Notes: a model not told the origin generated them from the letters alone. Positions 26,671 through 36,114 are shown, counted from the first letter of the stretch. The stretch: 64,000 bases of DNA from Halorubrum sp. PV6 (GCF_003990725.2 NZ_CP030064.1:1178001-1242000), one strand, 5' to 3'. Numbers and translations are program-made.

Positions 26671-27002
26671 TACGACACCTTCGGGCCGACGAAGAAGCCG
26701 TCTTCCGTCTCCTCGGCGTTCGAGAGCGCCGCTTCTTGGGTGAGTCCCTCCTCGACTTCGTCGGGGCGCATCACGTTGACGAGCTCCTCGGTGCGCTCGG
26801 TTTCGGGCACCTCGTCGAGCGCCTCGAAGTACTCCAGGATGTCGCCGAACTGGTCGACGAACGTCTCGACCTCGTCGTCGTCGAGTCGGACACGGGCCAG
26901 GTCCGCGACGTGCCGGACCGCTTCGGCGTCGACGGCCGCGGCCGCGTCGCCCCCGTCGGGCGCCGCCCCCGCGTCATCCGCCGACTCAGGCGTTTCGCTC
27001 AT
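26670..27002 (-). CDS. gatC: Aspartyl/glutamyl-tRNA amidotransferase subunit C
   Basis: 110 residues from the ATG at 27002. After an Ala/Asp-rich N-terminal extension (SADDAGAAPDGGDAAAAV) comes the GatC core VRHVADLARVRLDDDEVE, FVDQFGDILEYFEALDEV and LVNVMRPDEVEEGLTQEAAL, which wraps around GatA. The stop shares one base with the gatA ATG. The longer upstream open frame is ignored because its residues do not fit GatC. Confidence 0.9.
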   Translation of the reverse strand: MSETPESADDAGAAPDGGDAAAAVDAEAVRHVADLARVRLDDDEVETFVDQFGDILEYFEALDEVPETERTEELVNVMRPDEVEEGLTQEAALSNAEETEDGFFVGPKVS

Positions 27003-27082
27003 ACGCGGAGGTGTTTCGCTCCGGGAGTAAGCGTTTCGGAACGTCGCATCGGCGCCGCCCGGAAAAATCGGCTGCGGGGGCG

Positions 27083-27592
27083 TCACTCGCTCTCGTCGGC
27101 CCGGACCGTCACCACCGGCGGGTCCGCGAGTCTGACCACCTTCTCCGTGACGCTGCCGAGGAGGTAGCGCTCGACGCCGGTCCGCCCGTGGGTGCCCATC
27201 ACCACGAGGTCAACCCCGTGCTCGTCGGCGTATTCGAGGATGGCGGAGTGGGGCGTCCCGTACTCGACGGCCGTCACGGACTCGACGCCCTCGAAGGCCG
27301 AGGCCGCCTCCTCGACGACCGCCTCGGCGCGCTCGGCGAGCGCCTCCCGGCGTTTTTCGCCGTCGCTTTGGTCGCCGACCATCCCCGACTCGCTCTCCTC
27401 ACCGCTGCCGCCGAACCACGAGCCCTCCTCCGCGAGGGGGTTGCCGGTCATCCCGCCGCCGGGATGCGTCGTGTCGACGACGTACAGCACGTGCACGGTC
27501 GCGTCGAACGCCGACGCGAGCTGTTTTACGTGCGCCGCCGCCGCTTTCGACCCGCTGCTCCCGTCCGTCGGATACAGTATCCGGTCGTACAT
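27083..27592 (-). CDS. Universal stress protein (UspA family)
   Basis: 169 residues from the ATG at 27592: MYDRILYPTDGSSGSKAAAA, the UspA N-terminus. The ATP-binding motif is MGTHGRTGVERYLLGSV (G-x2-G-x9-G-S type). A flexible insert (GGGMTGNPLAEEGSWFGGSGEESES) sits mid-protein. UspA proteins are stress-linked nucleotide-binding proteins of uncertain mechanism; haloarchaea have many copies. A second, shorter one is at 60926. Confidence 0.88.
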   Translation of the reverse strand: MYDRILYPTDGSSGSKAAAAHVKQLASAFDATVHVLYVVDTTHPGGGMTGNPLAEEGSWFGGSGEESESGMVGDQSDGEKRREALAERAEAVVEEAASAFEGVESVTAVEYGTPHSAILEYADEHGVDLVVMGTHGRTGVERYLLGSVTEKVVRLADPPVVTVRADESE

Positions 27593-27722
27593 CGTACCAC
27601 CAAAATGAAACTTCTCGCGCCGGCGATAAAAACGCACCGCAGGTTCTCGGGGCCTGTTGCGTTGGAAAATCGCCCGGCTCGACCCGTCGAGTGCGGTTCG
27701 GACAGCCGAGCGCGTCGCGCGC

Positions 27723-28877
27723 TTACAGCAGGTCGTTCGACACGAGCCGCTCGACCGCCTCTCGCAGGCGCTCTTCGCTCGCCGCGTAGGAGATCCGGGC
27801 GTAGCCGGGTGCGTTGAACGCGGCGCCGGGGACGCAGGCGACGGACGCCTGCTCGATGGCCGCCTCACACCACGCCTGGTCGTCGTCGTCGACCGGGATC
27901 ATCATGTAGAAGGCGCCGTCGCCGACGTCGACGTCGACGTCGTGTTCGTCGAACAGTTCGACGAGGAGGTCGCGGCGCTCGCGGAACGCGTCGCGCATCT
28001 CGGCGACCGCGTCGTCGGTGTTCTCCAGCGCCTCGACGCCCGCCCGCTGGACGAAGTTCGTCGCACAGGAGACGGAGTGGGAGTGCAGTTTGCCGGCCTG
28101 CCCGACGAACTCCTCGGTCGCGTGGAGGTAGCCGAGCCGCCAGCCCGTCATCGAGAACGCCTTCGAGAAGCCGTTGATCGTGATGGTGCGGTCGGCCATC
28201 CCGTCGAGGCTCGCGAGCGAGACGTGGTCCGCGTCGTAGGTGATCCGCTCGTAGATCTCGTCGGAGATGACGGCGATGTCGTGTTCGACGGCCAGGTCGC
28301 GGACGCCCTCCATCGCGGCCTCGGAGAAGACCGCGCCGGTCGGGTTCGACGGCGAGTTGACGACGAGCAGTTCGGTGTCGTCGGAGACCGTCTCGGCGAG
28401 GTCGTCGAGCGCGGGCTCAAGCTGGAACCCGTGCGGCGCCAGATCGACCCGCGAGAGGTCGCCGCCGGCGAGTTTCACCATCGCCTCGTAGGAGACCCAC
28501 GCCGGGTCGAGCAGGACGACCTCGTCGCCGTCGTCGATCAGCGTCTGGAACGTCTCGTACAGCGCCTGCTTGCCGCCGGGGGTGACGACCACCTCGTCGG
28601 CGTCGGCGTCGATGCCCGTGCCGCGGAGTTTCGCCGCGATGGCGTCTTTTAACTCCGGGACCCCGTTCGACGACGTGTACCCGGTGTGCCCCGCGTCGAG
28701 GGCCGCCTTGCCCGCCTCGACGATGTTCGCGGGCGTGTCGAAGTCCGGCTCGCCGACCGACAGGTCGACGATGTCGGCGCCTTCCGCTTCCTTCTCTGCC
28801 GCGAGGTTCGATATCGCCAGCGTGGCGCTGGGCTCTACGCGTCCGATCCGCTCTGAAAAGTCGTATGCGTCGCTCAT
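27723..28877 (-). CDS. Class I/II aminotransferase (aspartate aminotransferase-like)
   Basis: 384 residues. Fold type I PLP enzyme: FDTPANIVEAGKAALD, TPGGKQALYETFQTL, NSPSNPTGAVFSE and the PLP-lysine segment INGFSKAFSMTGWRLGYLH (lysine near residue 238), with VISDEIYERI before it. It moves an amino group between an amino acid and a 2-oxo acid; the closest well-known relatives are archaeal AspC-type enzymes, but the exact substrate (Asp, Ala or aromatic) cannot be told. It is followed by ribH 31 bp upstream on the same strand; no functional link is assumed. Confidence 0.88.
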   Translation of the reverse strand: MSDAYDFSERIGRVEPSATLAISNLAAEKEAEGADIVDLSVGEPDFDTPANIVEAGKAALDAGHTGYTSSNGVPELKDAIAAKLRGTGIDADADEVVVTPGGKQALYETFQTLIDDGDEVVLLDPAWVSYEAMVKLAGGDLSRVDLAPHGFQLEPALDDLAETVSDDTELLVVNSPSNPTGAVFSEAAMEGVRDLAVEHDIAVISDEIYERITYDADHVSLASLDGMADRTITINGFSKAFSMTGWRLGYLHATEEFVGQAGKLHSHSVSCATNFVQRAGVEALENTDDAVAEMRDAFRERRDLLVELFDEHDVDVDVGDGAFYMMIPVDDDDQAWCEAAIEQASVACVPGAAFNAPGYARISYAASEERLREAVERLVSNDLL

Positions 28878-28908
28878 TGTGGTGTCCTCCGGTCTGACCG
28901 CTGGGTCG

Positions 28909-29313
28909 TCATTCGAGTTCCTCCGCGAGGTCGATGGCGGCTTCCGCCGCGTCCGCGCCCTTGTCTATCCGCTCGCGCGCCTCCGCGCCGGACATCCCCG
29001 GTCCGCTCACGCCGAACGTGACGGGGGTGTCTCGGTCGAGACTCACCTGCGTGAGTTTCTCCGCGGTCGCGCTCGCGATGACGTGGTCGTGGTCGGTGTC
29101 GCCGGTGACGATGGCGCCGACGACCGCGACGGCGTCGACCTCGTCCCGCCGCGCGAGCCGGTCGGCGGCCAGCGGGCTGTCGTACGCGCCCGGAACCGAC
29201 AGTTCGTCGACGACGACGGCGTCGCGGTCGGCGGCCGCCTCTCTGGCGGCCTCGGCCATCGGCTCCGTCACGGAGCCGTTGAATCGTGCCACTACCAGTC
29301 CCAGCGAGACCAT
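28909..29313 (-). CDS. ribH: 6,7-dimethyl-8-ribityllumazine synthase
   Basis: 134 residues from the ATG at 29313 (MVSLGLVVARFNGSVTEPM). Landmarks are VPGAYDSPLAADRLARRDEVDAV (substrate loop), AVVGAIVTGDTDHDHVIA (catalytic His region) and PVTFGVSGPGMSGAEARERI. It joins 5-amino-6-ribitylaminouracil to 3,4-dihydroxy-2-butanone 4-phosphate, the penultimate step of riboflavin synthesis. Short length is normal for the archaeal enzyme. An upstream in-frame ATG adds only MSLR. Confidence 0.93.
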   Translation of the reverse strand: MVSLGLVVARFNGSVTEPMAEAAREAAADRDAVVVDELSVPGAYDSPLAADRLARRDEVDAVAVVGAIVTGDTDHDHVIASATAEKLTQVSLDRDTPVTFGVSGPGMSGAEARERIDKGADAAEAAIDLAEELE

Positions 29314-29464
29314 ACGAAGGCTCACACCGGCGGCGGCAAAGGTCTACCGTTCCGGTCGTCAGTTGCCGGGCGAACACGTTCGGGACGCGGGACGGATCGG
29401 CCGTGAGTTCGGGGTCGAGACGGCCGCACGCCTCCGGACGCCACACGCCTCCGGACGCCGCGCG

Positions 29465-30001
29465 CTACTCCGCGACCTTCGCCTCGAACTTCTCGCGGAC
29501 CTTCTCCATCTTCGGCTTGGCGTGGAACGTGCAGTAGGCGTCGTTCGGGTTCTTCGCGAAGTAGTCCTGGTGGTGCTCTTCGGCCCGGTAGAACGTCTCC
29601 AGCCGGTCGAGCTCCGTCACCACGTCGTCGTCGTACTCCTCGTCGAGCGCCTCGATGTAGGCGGCGGCGGCCTCGCGCTGCGCCTCGCCGTGATAGAGGA
29701 CGATGGACCGGTACTGGCTCCCCACGTCGGGGCCCTGTCGGTTGAGCTGCGTCGGGTCGTGGATCGCGAAGAACGCCTCCAGTACCTCGTCGTACGCGAT
29801 CACGTCGGAGTCGAACTCGACCTGCACGACCTCCGCGTGGCCGGTGTTGCCGGAACACACCTGCTTGTACGTCGGGTCGTCGACGGTGCCGCCCGCGTAG
29901 CCGGACGTGACCGACTCCACGCCGGCGAGCTGTTCGAGCGCAGCCTCGGTACACCAGAAGCAGCCGCCGCCGACGGTCGCGGTTTCGAGCTGATCGGACA
30001 T
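29465..30001 (-). CDS. msrA: Peptide-methionine (S)-S-oxide reductase MsrA
   Basis: 178 residues. The active site is GGGCFWCTEA (C14 nucleophile, C17 nearby), followed by GVESVTSGYAGGTVDDPTYK and the conserved GHAEVVQVEFD. MsrA repairs oxidised methionine in proteins. A TATA element (ATTAATA, about 30026-30032 on this strand) is about 25 nt before the ATG, suggesting a leaderless mRNA. It is divergent from the M20 gene. Downstream (29433-29465) the 15-base phrase ACGCCTCCGGACGCC-like occurs twice. Confidence 0.93.
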   Translation of the reverse strand: MSDQLETATVGGGCFWCTEAALEQLAGVESVTSGYAGGTVDDPTYKQVCSGNTGHAEVVQVEFDSDVIAYDEVLEAFFAIHDPTQLNRQGPDVGSQYRSIVLYHGEAQREAAAAYIEALDEEYDDDVVTELDRLETFYRAEEHHQDYFAKNPNDAYCTFHAKPKMEKVREKFEAKVAE

Positions 30002-30080
30002 ACGTTCTATAAGGGCTCGGAGACGTATTAATGGCGCGCGACGCGGCGGTCCGTTTATAAATCGCCTCCGCAGCCTCGGT

Positions 30081-30086
30081 GTTTAA
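30081..30086 (+). promoter_or_regulatory. TATA-like box of the M20 gene
   Basis: GTTTAAC lies 25-30 nt before the ATG at 30111. A second element, TTTATAAA (30053-30060), lies further upstream and could be an alternative start site. Confidence 0.45.
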
Positions 30087-30110
30087 CTCGCCGAGCGCCG
30101 ACCCGGCGGT

Positions 30111-31229
30111 ATGGACGAACTCGTGGAGTTAACCGAGACGTTGGTCGCGATTCCCTCACACGAGGACGAGACCGCGGCCGGGGACGCGATAGCGGAGTGG
30201 CTCCGCGCGGAGACCGACGCGCGCGTCGAGCGGGACGCCGTCGGCAACGTCATCGCTTATAAAGGCGCAACGGACGACGGCGACGCCGACACCCTCGCCT
30301 TCGTCGGCCACCACGACGTGGTTCCGCCCGCGGACCGGCAGACGACCGGTGAGGGAACCACGGGCGAGTACGTCGTCGAGCGCCGCGACGGGCGGATCCA
30401 CGGGCGCGGCACGGCCGACATGAAAGGCTCGGTGGCGGCCTGTCTGCTGGCGTTTCGCGACGCCGACCCGCCGGCGGACCGCGAGCTCGCGTTCGCTTCG
30501 TTCGTCGGCGAGGAGGTCGGGGGGACCGGCGCGCGCCACGCCATCGACGAGGGGTTCGCCCCGGACCGCGCGCTCGTCGCCGAGGGGTCGAACGACTACT
30601 CGAAGCCGGGCGTCACGGACGTGGCCGTGGCACACAAGGGGCGCCGCGCCTCGACGCTCGTCGCGAGCGGCGCCAGCGCGCACGCCTCCGAGCCGGAGGC
30701 CGGCGAGAACGCGGTCTACCGCGCGAGCGACGCGATAACCGCCCTCCGAGAGCTCGACGCGCCGGCCGCGACCGTCTTCGACGAGCCCGTGTCCGGGTCG
30801 CTCGCGGTGACGATGGTCCACGGCGGCGAGACGTGGAACGTGATCCCGGAGCGCTGCGAGGTGACGGTCGACGAGCGGACCGTCCCCGGCGACCGCGCCG
30901 ACATCGGTCGCGTGGTCGAGGCGGTCGAGGGCGTCGCGTGGGAGGTCGACCAGGACCTCCCGCCGATGGGCTGTGAAGACGACGCCTTCGCCGACGCCGC
31001 GCTCGCGGTCGTCCGCGAGGTACACAGCGAGTTGGGGCTCGACTCGCCCGAGCACGTGGTCAAGCCGCACGCGACCGACGCGGGCTGGCTCGCCGACGCC
31101 GGCACGGAGTGTCTCGTCTGCGGGGCCTCGGAGCCCGGCGAGGCACACACCGAGACGGAGAGCGTCGCGATCGACGTGTTAGAACGGTGCTACCGGATCT
31201 ATCGGGGCGTGGCGGAGCGCTCGGTGTGA
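30111..31229 (+). CDS. M20 family metallopeptidase (ArgE/DapE/LysK-like deacylase)
   Basis: 372 residues. Metal and catalytic motifs are FVGHHDVVPP, GRGTADMKGSVAACLLAF, FVGEEVGGTGARH (catalytic glutamate), and the late GEAHTETESV. The layout matches succinyl-diaminopimelate desuccinylase, acetylornithine deacetylase or LysK. Which one cannot be told from sequence alone. The ATG is fixed by the TATA-like box and family start LVELTETLVAIPSHE. Confidence 0.82.
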   Translation: MDELVELTETLVAIPSHEDETAAGDAIAEWLRAETDARVERDAVGNVIAYKGATDDGDADTLAFVGHHDVVPPADRQTTGEGTTGEYVVERRDGRIHGRGTADMKGSVAACLLAFRDADPPADRELAFASFVGEEVGGTGARHAIDEGFAPDRALVAEGSNDYSKPGVTDVAVAHKGRRASTLVASGASAHASEPEAGENAVYRASDAITALRELDAPAATVFDEPVSGSLAVTMVHGGETWNVIPERCEVTVDERTVPGDRADIGRVVEAVEGVAWEVDQDLPPMGCEDDAFADAALAVVREVHSELGLDSPEHVVKPHATDAGWLADAGTECLVCGASEPGEAHTETESVAIDVLERCYRIYRGVAERSV

Positions 31230-31302
31230 CCGTTCGAAACGCGTCGCAGCCGGAGTTCTCGTGGCCGGTCCGACTCGCGGCTCCGACGCGGTATGGAAGG
31301 GG

Positions 31303-31309
31303 TTTTATG
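31303..31309 (+). promoter_or_regulatory. TATA box of rpl39e
   Basis: TTTTATG lies 26-32 nt before the rpl39e ATG at 31335, placing the transcript start at the initiation codon. Confidence 0.6.
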
Positions 31310-31334
31310 CGACCCGTGGAAAGTGTGCGCCACT

Positions 31335-31487
31335 ATGGGAGACAAATCGAAGGCTCAAAAGAAGCGTCTGGCGAAGGCGGAGCGCCAGAACACCCGCGTC
31401 CCCGCGTGGGTCATGATGAAGACGGACATGAACGTCACGCGAAACCCCAAGCGGCGCAACTGGCGCCGGAACGACCTAGACGAATAA
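31335..31487 (+). CDS. rpl39e: Large ribosomal subunit protein eL39
   Basis: 50 residues: [20 protein letters not shown], then [20 protein letters not shown] and [10 protein letters not shown], the whole eL39 sequence (Trp-Arg-Arg near the C-terminus). It lines the peptide exit tunnel. The start at 31335 is chosen because the family begins at this Met and a TATA box precedes it. The next gene starts on the base after the stop. Confidence 0.95.
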
Positions 31488-31766
31488 ATGTCGACGAGTG
31501 ATTTCGAAGAGCGCGTCGTCACCGTCCCGCTCCGCGACGCCAACGACAAGCCGGTCCAGGAACGCGCCGACTTCGCGATGAAGATCGTCCGCGACCACCT
31601 CGCACAGCACTTCTCCGTCGACGAGGCGGACGTCGTCATCGACACCTCGGTCAACGAGGCGGTCTGGGCGAACGGCCGCCAGAACCCGCCGAGCAAGGTC
31701 CGCGTCCGCGCGGCCAGGTTCGTCGAAGACGGCGAGCCGGTCGTCGAAGCCGAGTACGCCGAGTAA
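31488..31766 (+). CDS. rpl31e: Large ribosomal subunit protein eL31
   Basis: 92 residues covering the eL31 fold: [33 protein letters not shown] and [20 protein letters not shown], which contains the conserved NEAVWxxG. It begins right after the eL39 stop and is followed after 1 bp by aif6: the classic archaeal cluster eL39-eL31-aIF6. Confidence 0.95.
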   Translation: MSTSDFEERVVTVPLRDANDKPVQERADFAMKIVRDHLAQHFSVDEADVVIDTSVNEAVWANGRQNPPSKVRVRAARFVEDGEPVVEAEYAE

Positions 31767-31767
31767 C

Positions 31768-32433
31768 GTGTTACGGGCGACATTTACCGGCTCGTCGTAC
31801 GTTGGCGTGTTCGCCCGTGCGATCGACGACCTCCTGTTGGTTCGACCGGACGTCGACGAGGAACTCGCCGACGCGCTCGGCGAGGAACTCGACGCCGACC
31901 CGCTTCTCACGACTGTCGGCGGCTCGAACACCGTCGGCTCTCTCGCGACAGGGAACGAGAACGGCGTCCTCGTCTCCTCGCGAGCCACCGAACGGGAGCA
32001 GTCGCGGATCGCGGAGGCCGCCGACCGCGAGGTCGGCGAGCTCCCCGGCGAAATCAACGCGGCCGGGAACGTCGTCCTCGCGAACGACTACGGCGCGTAC
32101 GTCCACCCGGACCTCCCGCGCGAGTCGATCGTACGGATCAAAGAGACGCTCGACGTCCCCGTGGCTCGCGGCGACATCGGCGGCGTGCGAACGGCCGGGA
32201 CCGCCGCGGTTGCCAACAACACGGGCGTGCTCTGTCACCCGCAAGCGACCGAGTCGGAGCTACAGGCCGTCGAGGAGGCGCTCGACGTGCGCGCCGACCT
32301 CGGGACGATAAACTACGGCGCGCCGCTCGTCGGCTCGGGTCTCGTCGCCACCGACGAGGGATACGTCGTCGGCGAGGACACGACCGGCCCCGAGCTCGGG
32401 CGGATCGAAGAGACGCTCGGGTTCATCGACTGA
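31768..32433 (+). CDS. eif6: Translation initiation factor aIF6
   Basis: 221 residues from a GTG at 31768 ([20 protein letters not shown]). The five-fold pentein repeats are visible: [63 protein letters not shown] and [19 protein letters not shown]. aIF6 binds the large subunit and prevents premature joining. GTG is the only sensible start because the stop of rpl31e is 1 bp upstream. Confidence 0.94.
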   Translation: MLRATFTGSSYVGVFARAIDDLLLVRPDVDEELADALGEELDADPLLTTVGGSNTVGSLATGNENGVLVSSRATEREQSRIAEAADREVGELPGEINAAGNVVLANDYGAYVHPDLPRESIVRIKETLDVPVARGDIGGVRTAGTAAVANNTGVLCHPQATESELQAVEEALDVRADLGTINYGAPLVGSGLVATDEGYVVGEDTTGPELGRIEETLGFID

Positions 32434-32669
32434 CCGCCTCGCGACGGCTTTCTCACGGCTCGGCGGTCGCCCCGTCTCACCGCCGGCCACGACGACCGTG
32501 CGCGCGGTCGCTCCTCCTGCTATCGCTGATCTCGATGCGACCGATACATCGACCGAAAGCGGACGCGCCGTCTGAGGGCTTCCCGCCCTCGTTTCCGCCG
32601 GTCTCGGCGTCGTCGGCCGCGTCTCGCCTTTTAGGAAGATACTTCCCTGTCCCTGCCAGATCGGAGAAC

Positions 32670-32846
32670 ATGAGTACCTACACGGTGAGTGGACGGTTCC
32701 AGAGTCGAGACGGCTTCCAGCCGTTCACCAAAGACGTCGAAGCGGAGAACGAAGACCTCGCCCGCGAGCGAATCTACACCACGGTCGGGAGCCAGCACAG
32801 CCGGAAGCGTACCCAGATCGAGATCGAGGAGGTGTCCGCGGCATGA
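32670..32846 (+). CDS. rplX: Ribosomal protein eL20-like (LX)
   Basis: 58 residues from ATG 32670: MSTYTVSGRFQSRDGFQPFT, then KDVEAENEDLARERIYTTVG and SQHSRKRTQIEIEEV. This is archaeal LX. It overlaps pfdA by 4 bp and belongs to rplX-pfdA-ftsY. The 236-bp gap before it (32434-32669) has a TTTTAGG element about 40 nt upstream and no other gene. Confidence 0.93.
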   Translation: MSTYTVSGRFQSRDGFQPFTKDVEAENEDLARERIYTTVGSQHSRKRTQIEIEEVSAA

Positions 32847-33301
32847 TGGGCGGCGGACAACAGCAGCTCCAGCAGCTCTCCCAGGAGCTGCAGGCGCTCG
32901 ACGAGGAGATCGAGGCCCTCGAAGCCGAGATCGCCGATTACCGCGAAGAGCAGTCCGACATCGACGACGCGGTCGAAGCCATCGAGACCCTCGACACGGG
33001 CTCGACGGTGCAGGTCCCGCTCGGCGGCGGCGCCTACGTCCGCGCCGAAGTGCAGGACATCGACGAGATCATCGTCTCGCTCGGCGGCAACTACTCGGCC
33101 GAGCAGAGCGAGGGCGACGCCATCGACGTGCTCCGCCGGAAGCAGGACGCGCTCAACGACCGCATCGAGGAGACGGAAGCGGAAGTCGAGGAACTGGAGT
33201 CCGAGAGCCAGGAGCTCGAACAGCAGGCCCAGCAGATGCAACAGCAGATGCAGCAACAGCAGATGCAGCAGATGCAGCAACAGCAGGGCGACGAGGAGTA
33301 A
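32843..33301 (+). CDS. pfdA: Prefoldin subunit alpha
   Basis: 152 residues: two long coiled-coil helices (LQQLSQELQALDEEIEALEA and DALNDRIEETEAEVEELESE) joined by a beta-hairpin domain with VQVPLGGGAYVRAEVQD. The C-terminus is glutamine/methionine-rich (QQMQQQMQQQQMQQMQQQQG), a common haloarchaeal tail. Prefoldin alpha forms a hexamer with beta subunits and passes unfolded proteins to the thermosome. The start overlaps rplX (ATGA), coupling the two. Confidence 0.94.
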   Translation: MMGGGQQQLQQLSQELQALDEEIEALEAEIADYREEQSDIDDAVEAIETLDTGSTVQVPLGGGAYVRAEVQDIDEIIVSLGGNYSAEQSEGDAIDVLRRKQDALNDRIEETEAEVEELESESQELEQQAQQMQQQMQQQQMQQMQQQQGDEE

Positions 33302-33309
33302 GGTAGACC

Positions 33310-34437
33310 GTGTTCGACGGACTGAAAGACAAGCTCTCCGGGTTCCGCAAAGACGTCGAGGAGAACGCCGACGTTGAGGAAGACGAACGCCAAGAGGAGC
33401 CCGCGGAGGAAGACGACTCAGCGGGCGCCGAGAGCCCCGCCGCCGAGTCCGACGACGACCAGCCCGCCGCGAGCGACGCCGGGGCAGTCGAAGCGGACGC
33501 TCCGCGCGACGCGGCTGACGAGTCCGGCGACTCCGACGACGACAACGAACCGAGCACCTTCCAGCGCGCGAAGGCGTTCGCGACGGGCCGGATCATCATC
33601 GAGGAGGAGGACTTAGAACAGCCCCTCTGGGACCTCGAGATGGCGCTGTTAGAGAGCGACGTGGAGATGAGCGTCGCCGAGCGCATCCTCGATACCGTCC
33701 GAGAGAAGATGCTCGGCGAGTCCCGCAAACAGGTCGAGACGACCGGCGAACTCGTCGAGTCGGCGCTCCACGACGCGCTCCTCGACGTGATCGCCGTCGG
33801 GCAGTTCGACTTCGAAGAGCGGATCGCCGAGGCCGACAAACCCGTCACGATCGTCTTCACCGGCGTCAACGGCGTCGGGAAGACGACGAGCATCGCGAAG
33901 CTCTCGGAGTGGCTCGCCGACCGCGGCTACTCGTCGGTGATGGCCAACGGCGACACGTACCGGGCCGGCGCGAACGAACAGATCCAAGAGCACGCCGACC
34001 GCCTCGACCGAGAGCTCATCTCTCACGATCAGGGCGGCGACCCGGCGGCCGTGATCTACGACGGCGTCGAGTACGCCGCGGCGAACGACGTCGACGTGGT
34101 CCTCGGCGACACCGCCGGACGGCTGCACACGAGCGACGACCTGATGGCGCAACTCGAGAAGATCGACCGCGTCGTCGAGCCGGACATGACCCTGTTCGTC
34201 GACGAGGCGGTCGCGGGGCAGGACGCGGTGAACCGCGCGAAGGAGTTCAACGACGCCGCCGAGATCGACGGCGCCGTGCTGACGAAAGCCGACGCCGACT
34301 CCTCCGGCGGGGCCGCCATCTCCGTCGCGTACGTCACCGGGAAGCCGATCCTCTTTCTCGGGACGGGACAGGGGTACGACGACCTGACGCTGTTCGACCC
34401 CGAGGAGCTCGTCGAGAGCCTGCTCGGCAAAGAGTGA
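33310..34437 (+). CDS. ftsY: Signal recognition particle receptor FtsY
   Basis: 375 residues from a GTG at 33310. An acidic N-terminal A domain of about 95 residues precedes the N domain (EDLEQPLWDLEMALLESDVE) and the GTPase G domain. G1 is GVNGVGKTT (185-192, K191); LGDTAGRLHTSDDLM is G3; TKADADSSGGAAIS is G4/G5-like; the end is LFLGTGQGYDDLTLFDPEEL. It docks SRP-ribosome complexes at the membrane. It sits 8 bp after pfdA, and this rplX-pfdA-ftsY order is common in haloarchaea. Confidence 0.96.
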   Translation: MFDGLKDKLSGFRKDVEENADVEEDERQEEPAEEDDSAGAESPAAESDDDQPAASDAGAVEADAPRDAADESGDSDDDNEPSTFQRAKAFATGRIIIEEEDLEQPLWDLEMALLESDVEMSVAERILDTVREKMLGESRKQVETTGELVESALHDALLDVIAVGQFDFEERIAEADKPVTIVFTGVNGVGKTTSIAKLSEWLADRGYSSVMANGDTYRAGANEQIQEHADRLDRELISHDQGGDPAAVIYDGVEYAAANDVDVVLGDTAGRLHTSDDLMAQLEKIDRVVEPDMTLFVDEAVAGQDAVNRAKEFNDAAEIDGAVLTKADADSSGGAAISVAYVTGKPILFLGTGQGYDDLTLFDPEELVESLLGKE

Positions 34438-34476
34438 CGTTCGGGCGCCGGTACTGACGACCCGGTTCGCTTTCGG

Positions 34477-36093
34477 CTACCCTTCTCCGACCATCCGGTC
34501 TTCGTCGTCCCACTCGCGCTCGCGCAGCTCGTACTTCTGGATCTTGCCGGTCGCCGTGGTCGGCAGTTCGTTCACGAACTCCACCTCACCGGGCGTCTTG
34601 TAGGTCGCGACGCGCTCGCGGACGAACGCCTTGATCTCTTCCGGCGTTGCGCCCGCGTTGTCGGCGTCGCCGCTCTCCGGGACGACGAACGCCTTCGGTG
34701 TCTCGCCCCACCGCTCGTCGGGCGCCGGGATGACCGCGACCTCGGAGACGACGTCGTGTTCGAAGAGCGTGTCTTCCAACTCGATAGAGGAGATGTTCTC
34801 GCCGCCGGAGATGATGATGTCCTTCTTCCGGTCCTGGATCGAGACGAAGCCGTCCTCGTCGACGACGGCCAGGTCGCCCATGTGGTAGTAGCCGTCGACG
34901 CGCTCCGAGAACGCCGCCTCGGTCTCCTCGGGCTTCTCCCAGTAGCGGTCCATCACCTGGTTCCCGCGGACGATGATCTCGCCGATCGTCTCCCCGTCCG
35001 CGGTGACGTCGTTGCCGTCGTCGTCCACGACGCGCACGTCGGTGCCGAGGAAGCCGATCCCCTGCGTCTTCTTGACCGCGAACCGGTCGTCGGAGTCGGC
35101 GTCGTAGTGTCGCTTCGCGTCCGAGGTCGTCACGAGCGGCCCCGTCTCGGTCGCCCCGTAGACGTGTTTGAGGTCCCACCCGAACTCCTCTTCCACGGTG
35201 CGGATCGTCGTCTCGGGGGGAGCCGCGCCGGCGGTGGCGGCGCGCACGTCGTTCGCGCCGCTCGTCTCGCCGCCGTGTTCGGCGTAGTGGTCGCCGAGCA
35301 TGTTGAGCACGGTCGGCGCCGCACAGAAGTACGACACGTCCTCGTTCCGGATGCGATCGAAGACGGACTCGACGTCGACGCCGCGGGTACAGACGTGTCG
35401 GGCCCCCATCCCGGTGATCGCGTAGATGTGTCCCCAGCCGTTGACGTGGAACATCGGCAGCGTCCAGAGGTACACGTCGTCGTCGGTGATCTCCAGGTGC
35501 ATCGCGATGAGGTACGCGTGGAGCGTCTCGGCGCGATGGGTCCGACAGACCCCCTTCGGATCTCCCGTCGTGCCCGAGGTGTAGTTGATGGTGATGACGT
35601 CGTCTTCGTCCATCTCCGGGCGCTCGTAGGCGTCCGGGTCCGCCTCGTCGAGCGCGTCGTCGAAGGACTCCCAGTCACCCTCGACGGCGTCGACGTCGTT
35701 CGTGAGGAAGGTCTCGGTCGGCACCTCGTCGCGGATCGCCTCGACGTTCTCGGCGTACTCGGCGTCGGCGTAAATCACGTCCACGCCGGCGTCAGAGAGC
35801 ATATACGAGAAGTCGTTCGGCGTGAGTCGGTAGTTAAGCGGGGTGTGGATCGCGCCGACCTGCATGGTCCCGTAGGCCGCCTCCAGATGATAGTGGGTGT
35901 TCGGGTCCAACACCGCGACGCGGTCGCCCTTCTCGACGCCGCGCGCCTGCAGCGCGGCGGAGAACCGGTCGGCGCGCTCGCCGAGTTCGGCGTAGGTGTA
36001 CCGCGTCCCGTCCGTGGCGAGGACGGCCTCCTCGTCGGCGTAGTGCCGTCGAGCCCGGTCTAAGAAATCTGTCGTCAGTAGTGGCTTTCGCAT
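34477..36093 (-). CDS. AMP-binding acyl-CoA synthetase (fatty acid-CoA ligase type)
   Basis: 538 residues. ANL-superfamily motifs: INYTSGTTGDPKGV (ATP phosphate loop), YHMGDLAVVDEDGFVSIQDR (A7/A8, hinge D), DIIISGGENISSIELE, and PTTATGKIQKYELRE with the catalytic lysine. It activates a carboxylic acid to acyl-AMP and then CoA thioester; probably medium- or long-chain fatty acids. The ATG is 25 nt after a TATA box (36115-36123), so the message should be leaderless. Confidence 0.9.
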   Translation of the reverse strand: MRKPLLTTDFLDRARRHYADEEAVLATDGTRYTYAELGERADRFSAALQARGVEKGDRVAVLDPNTHYHLEAAYGTMQVGAIHTPLNYRLTPNDFSYMLSDAGVDVIYADAEYAENVEAIRDEVPTETFLTNDVDAVEGDWESFDDALDEADPDAYERPEMDEDDVITINYTSGTTGDPKGVCRTHRAETLHAYLIAMHLEITDDDVYLWTLPMFHVNGWGHIYAITGMGARHVCTRGVDVESVFDRIRNEDVSYFCAAPTVLNMLGDHYAEHGGETSGANDVRAATAGAAPPETTIRTVEEEFGWDLKHVYGATETGPLVTTSDAKRHYDADSDDRFAVKKTQGIGFLGTDVRVVDDDGNDVTADGETIGEIIVRGNQVMDRYWEKPEETEAAFSERVDGYYHMGDLAVVDEDGFVSIQDRKKDIIISGGENISSIELEDTLFEHDVVSEVAVIPAPDERWGETPKAFVVPESGDADNAGATPEEIKAFVRERVATYKTPGEVEFVNELPTTATGKIQKYELREREWDDEDRMVGEG

Positions 36094-36114
36094 CGTTTTA
36101 TCACTATTTATGAT

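Noticed and set aside
29433-29465. CRISPR-like short direct repeats
   Set aside because: Only two copies of a 15-base phrase with no spacer; no array of repeats anywhere in the window.
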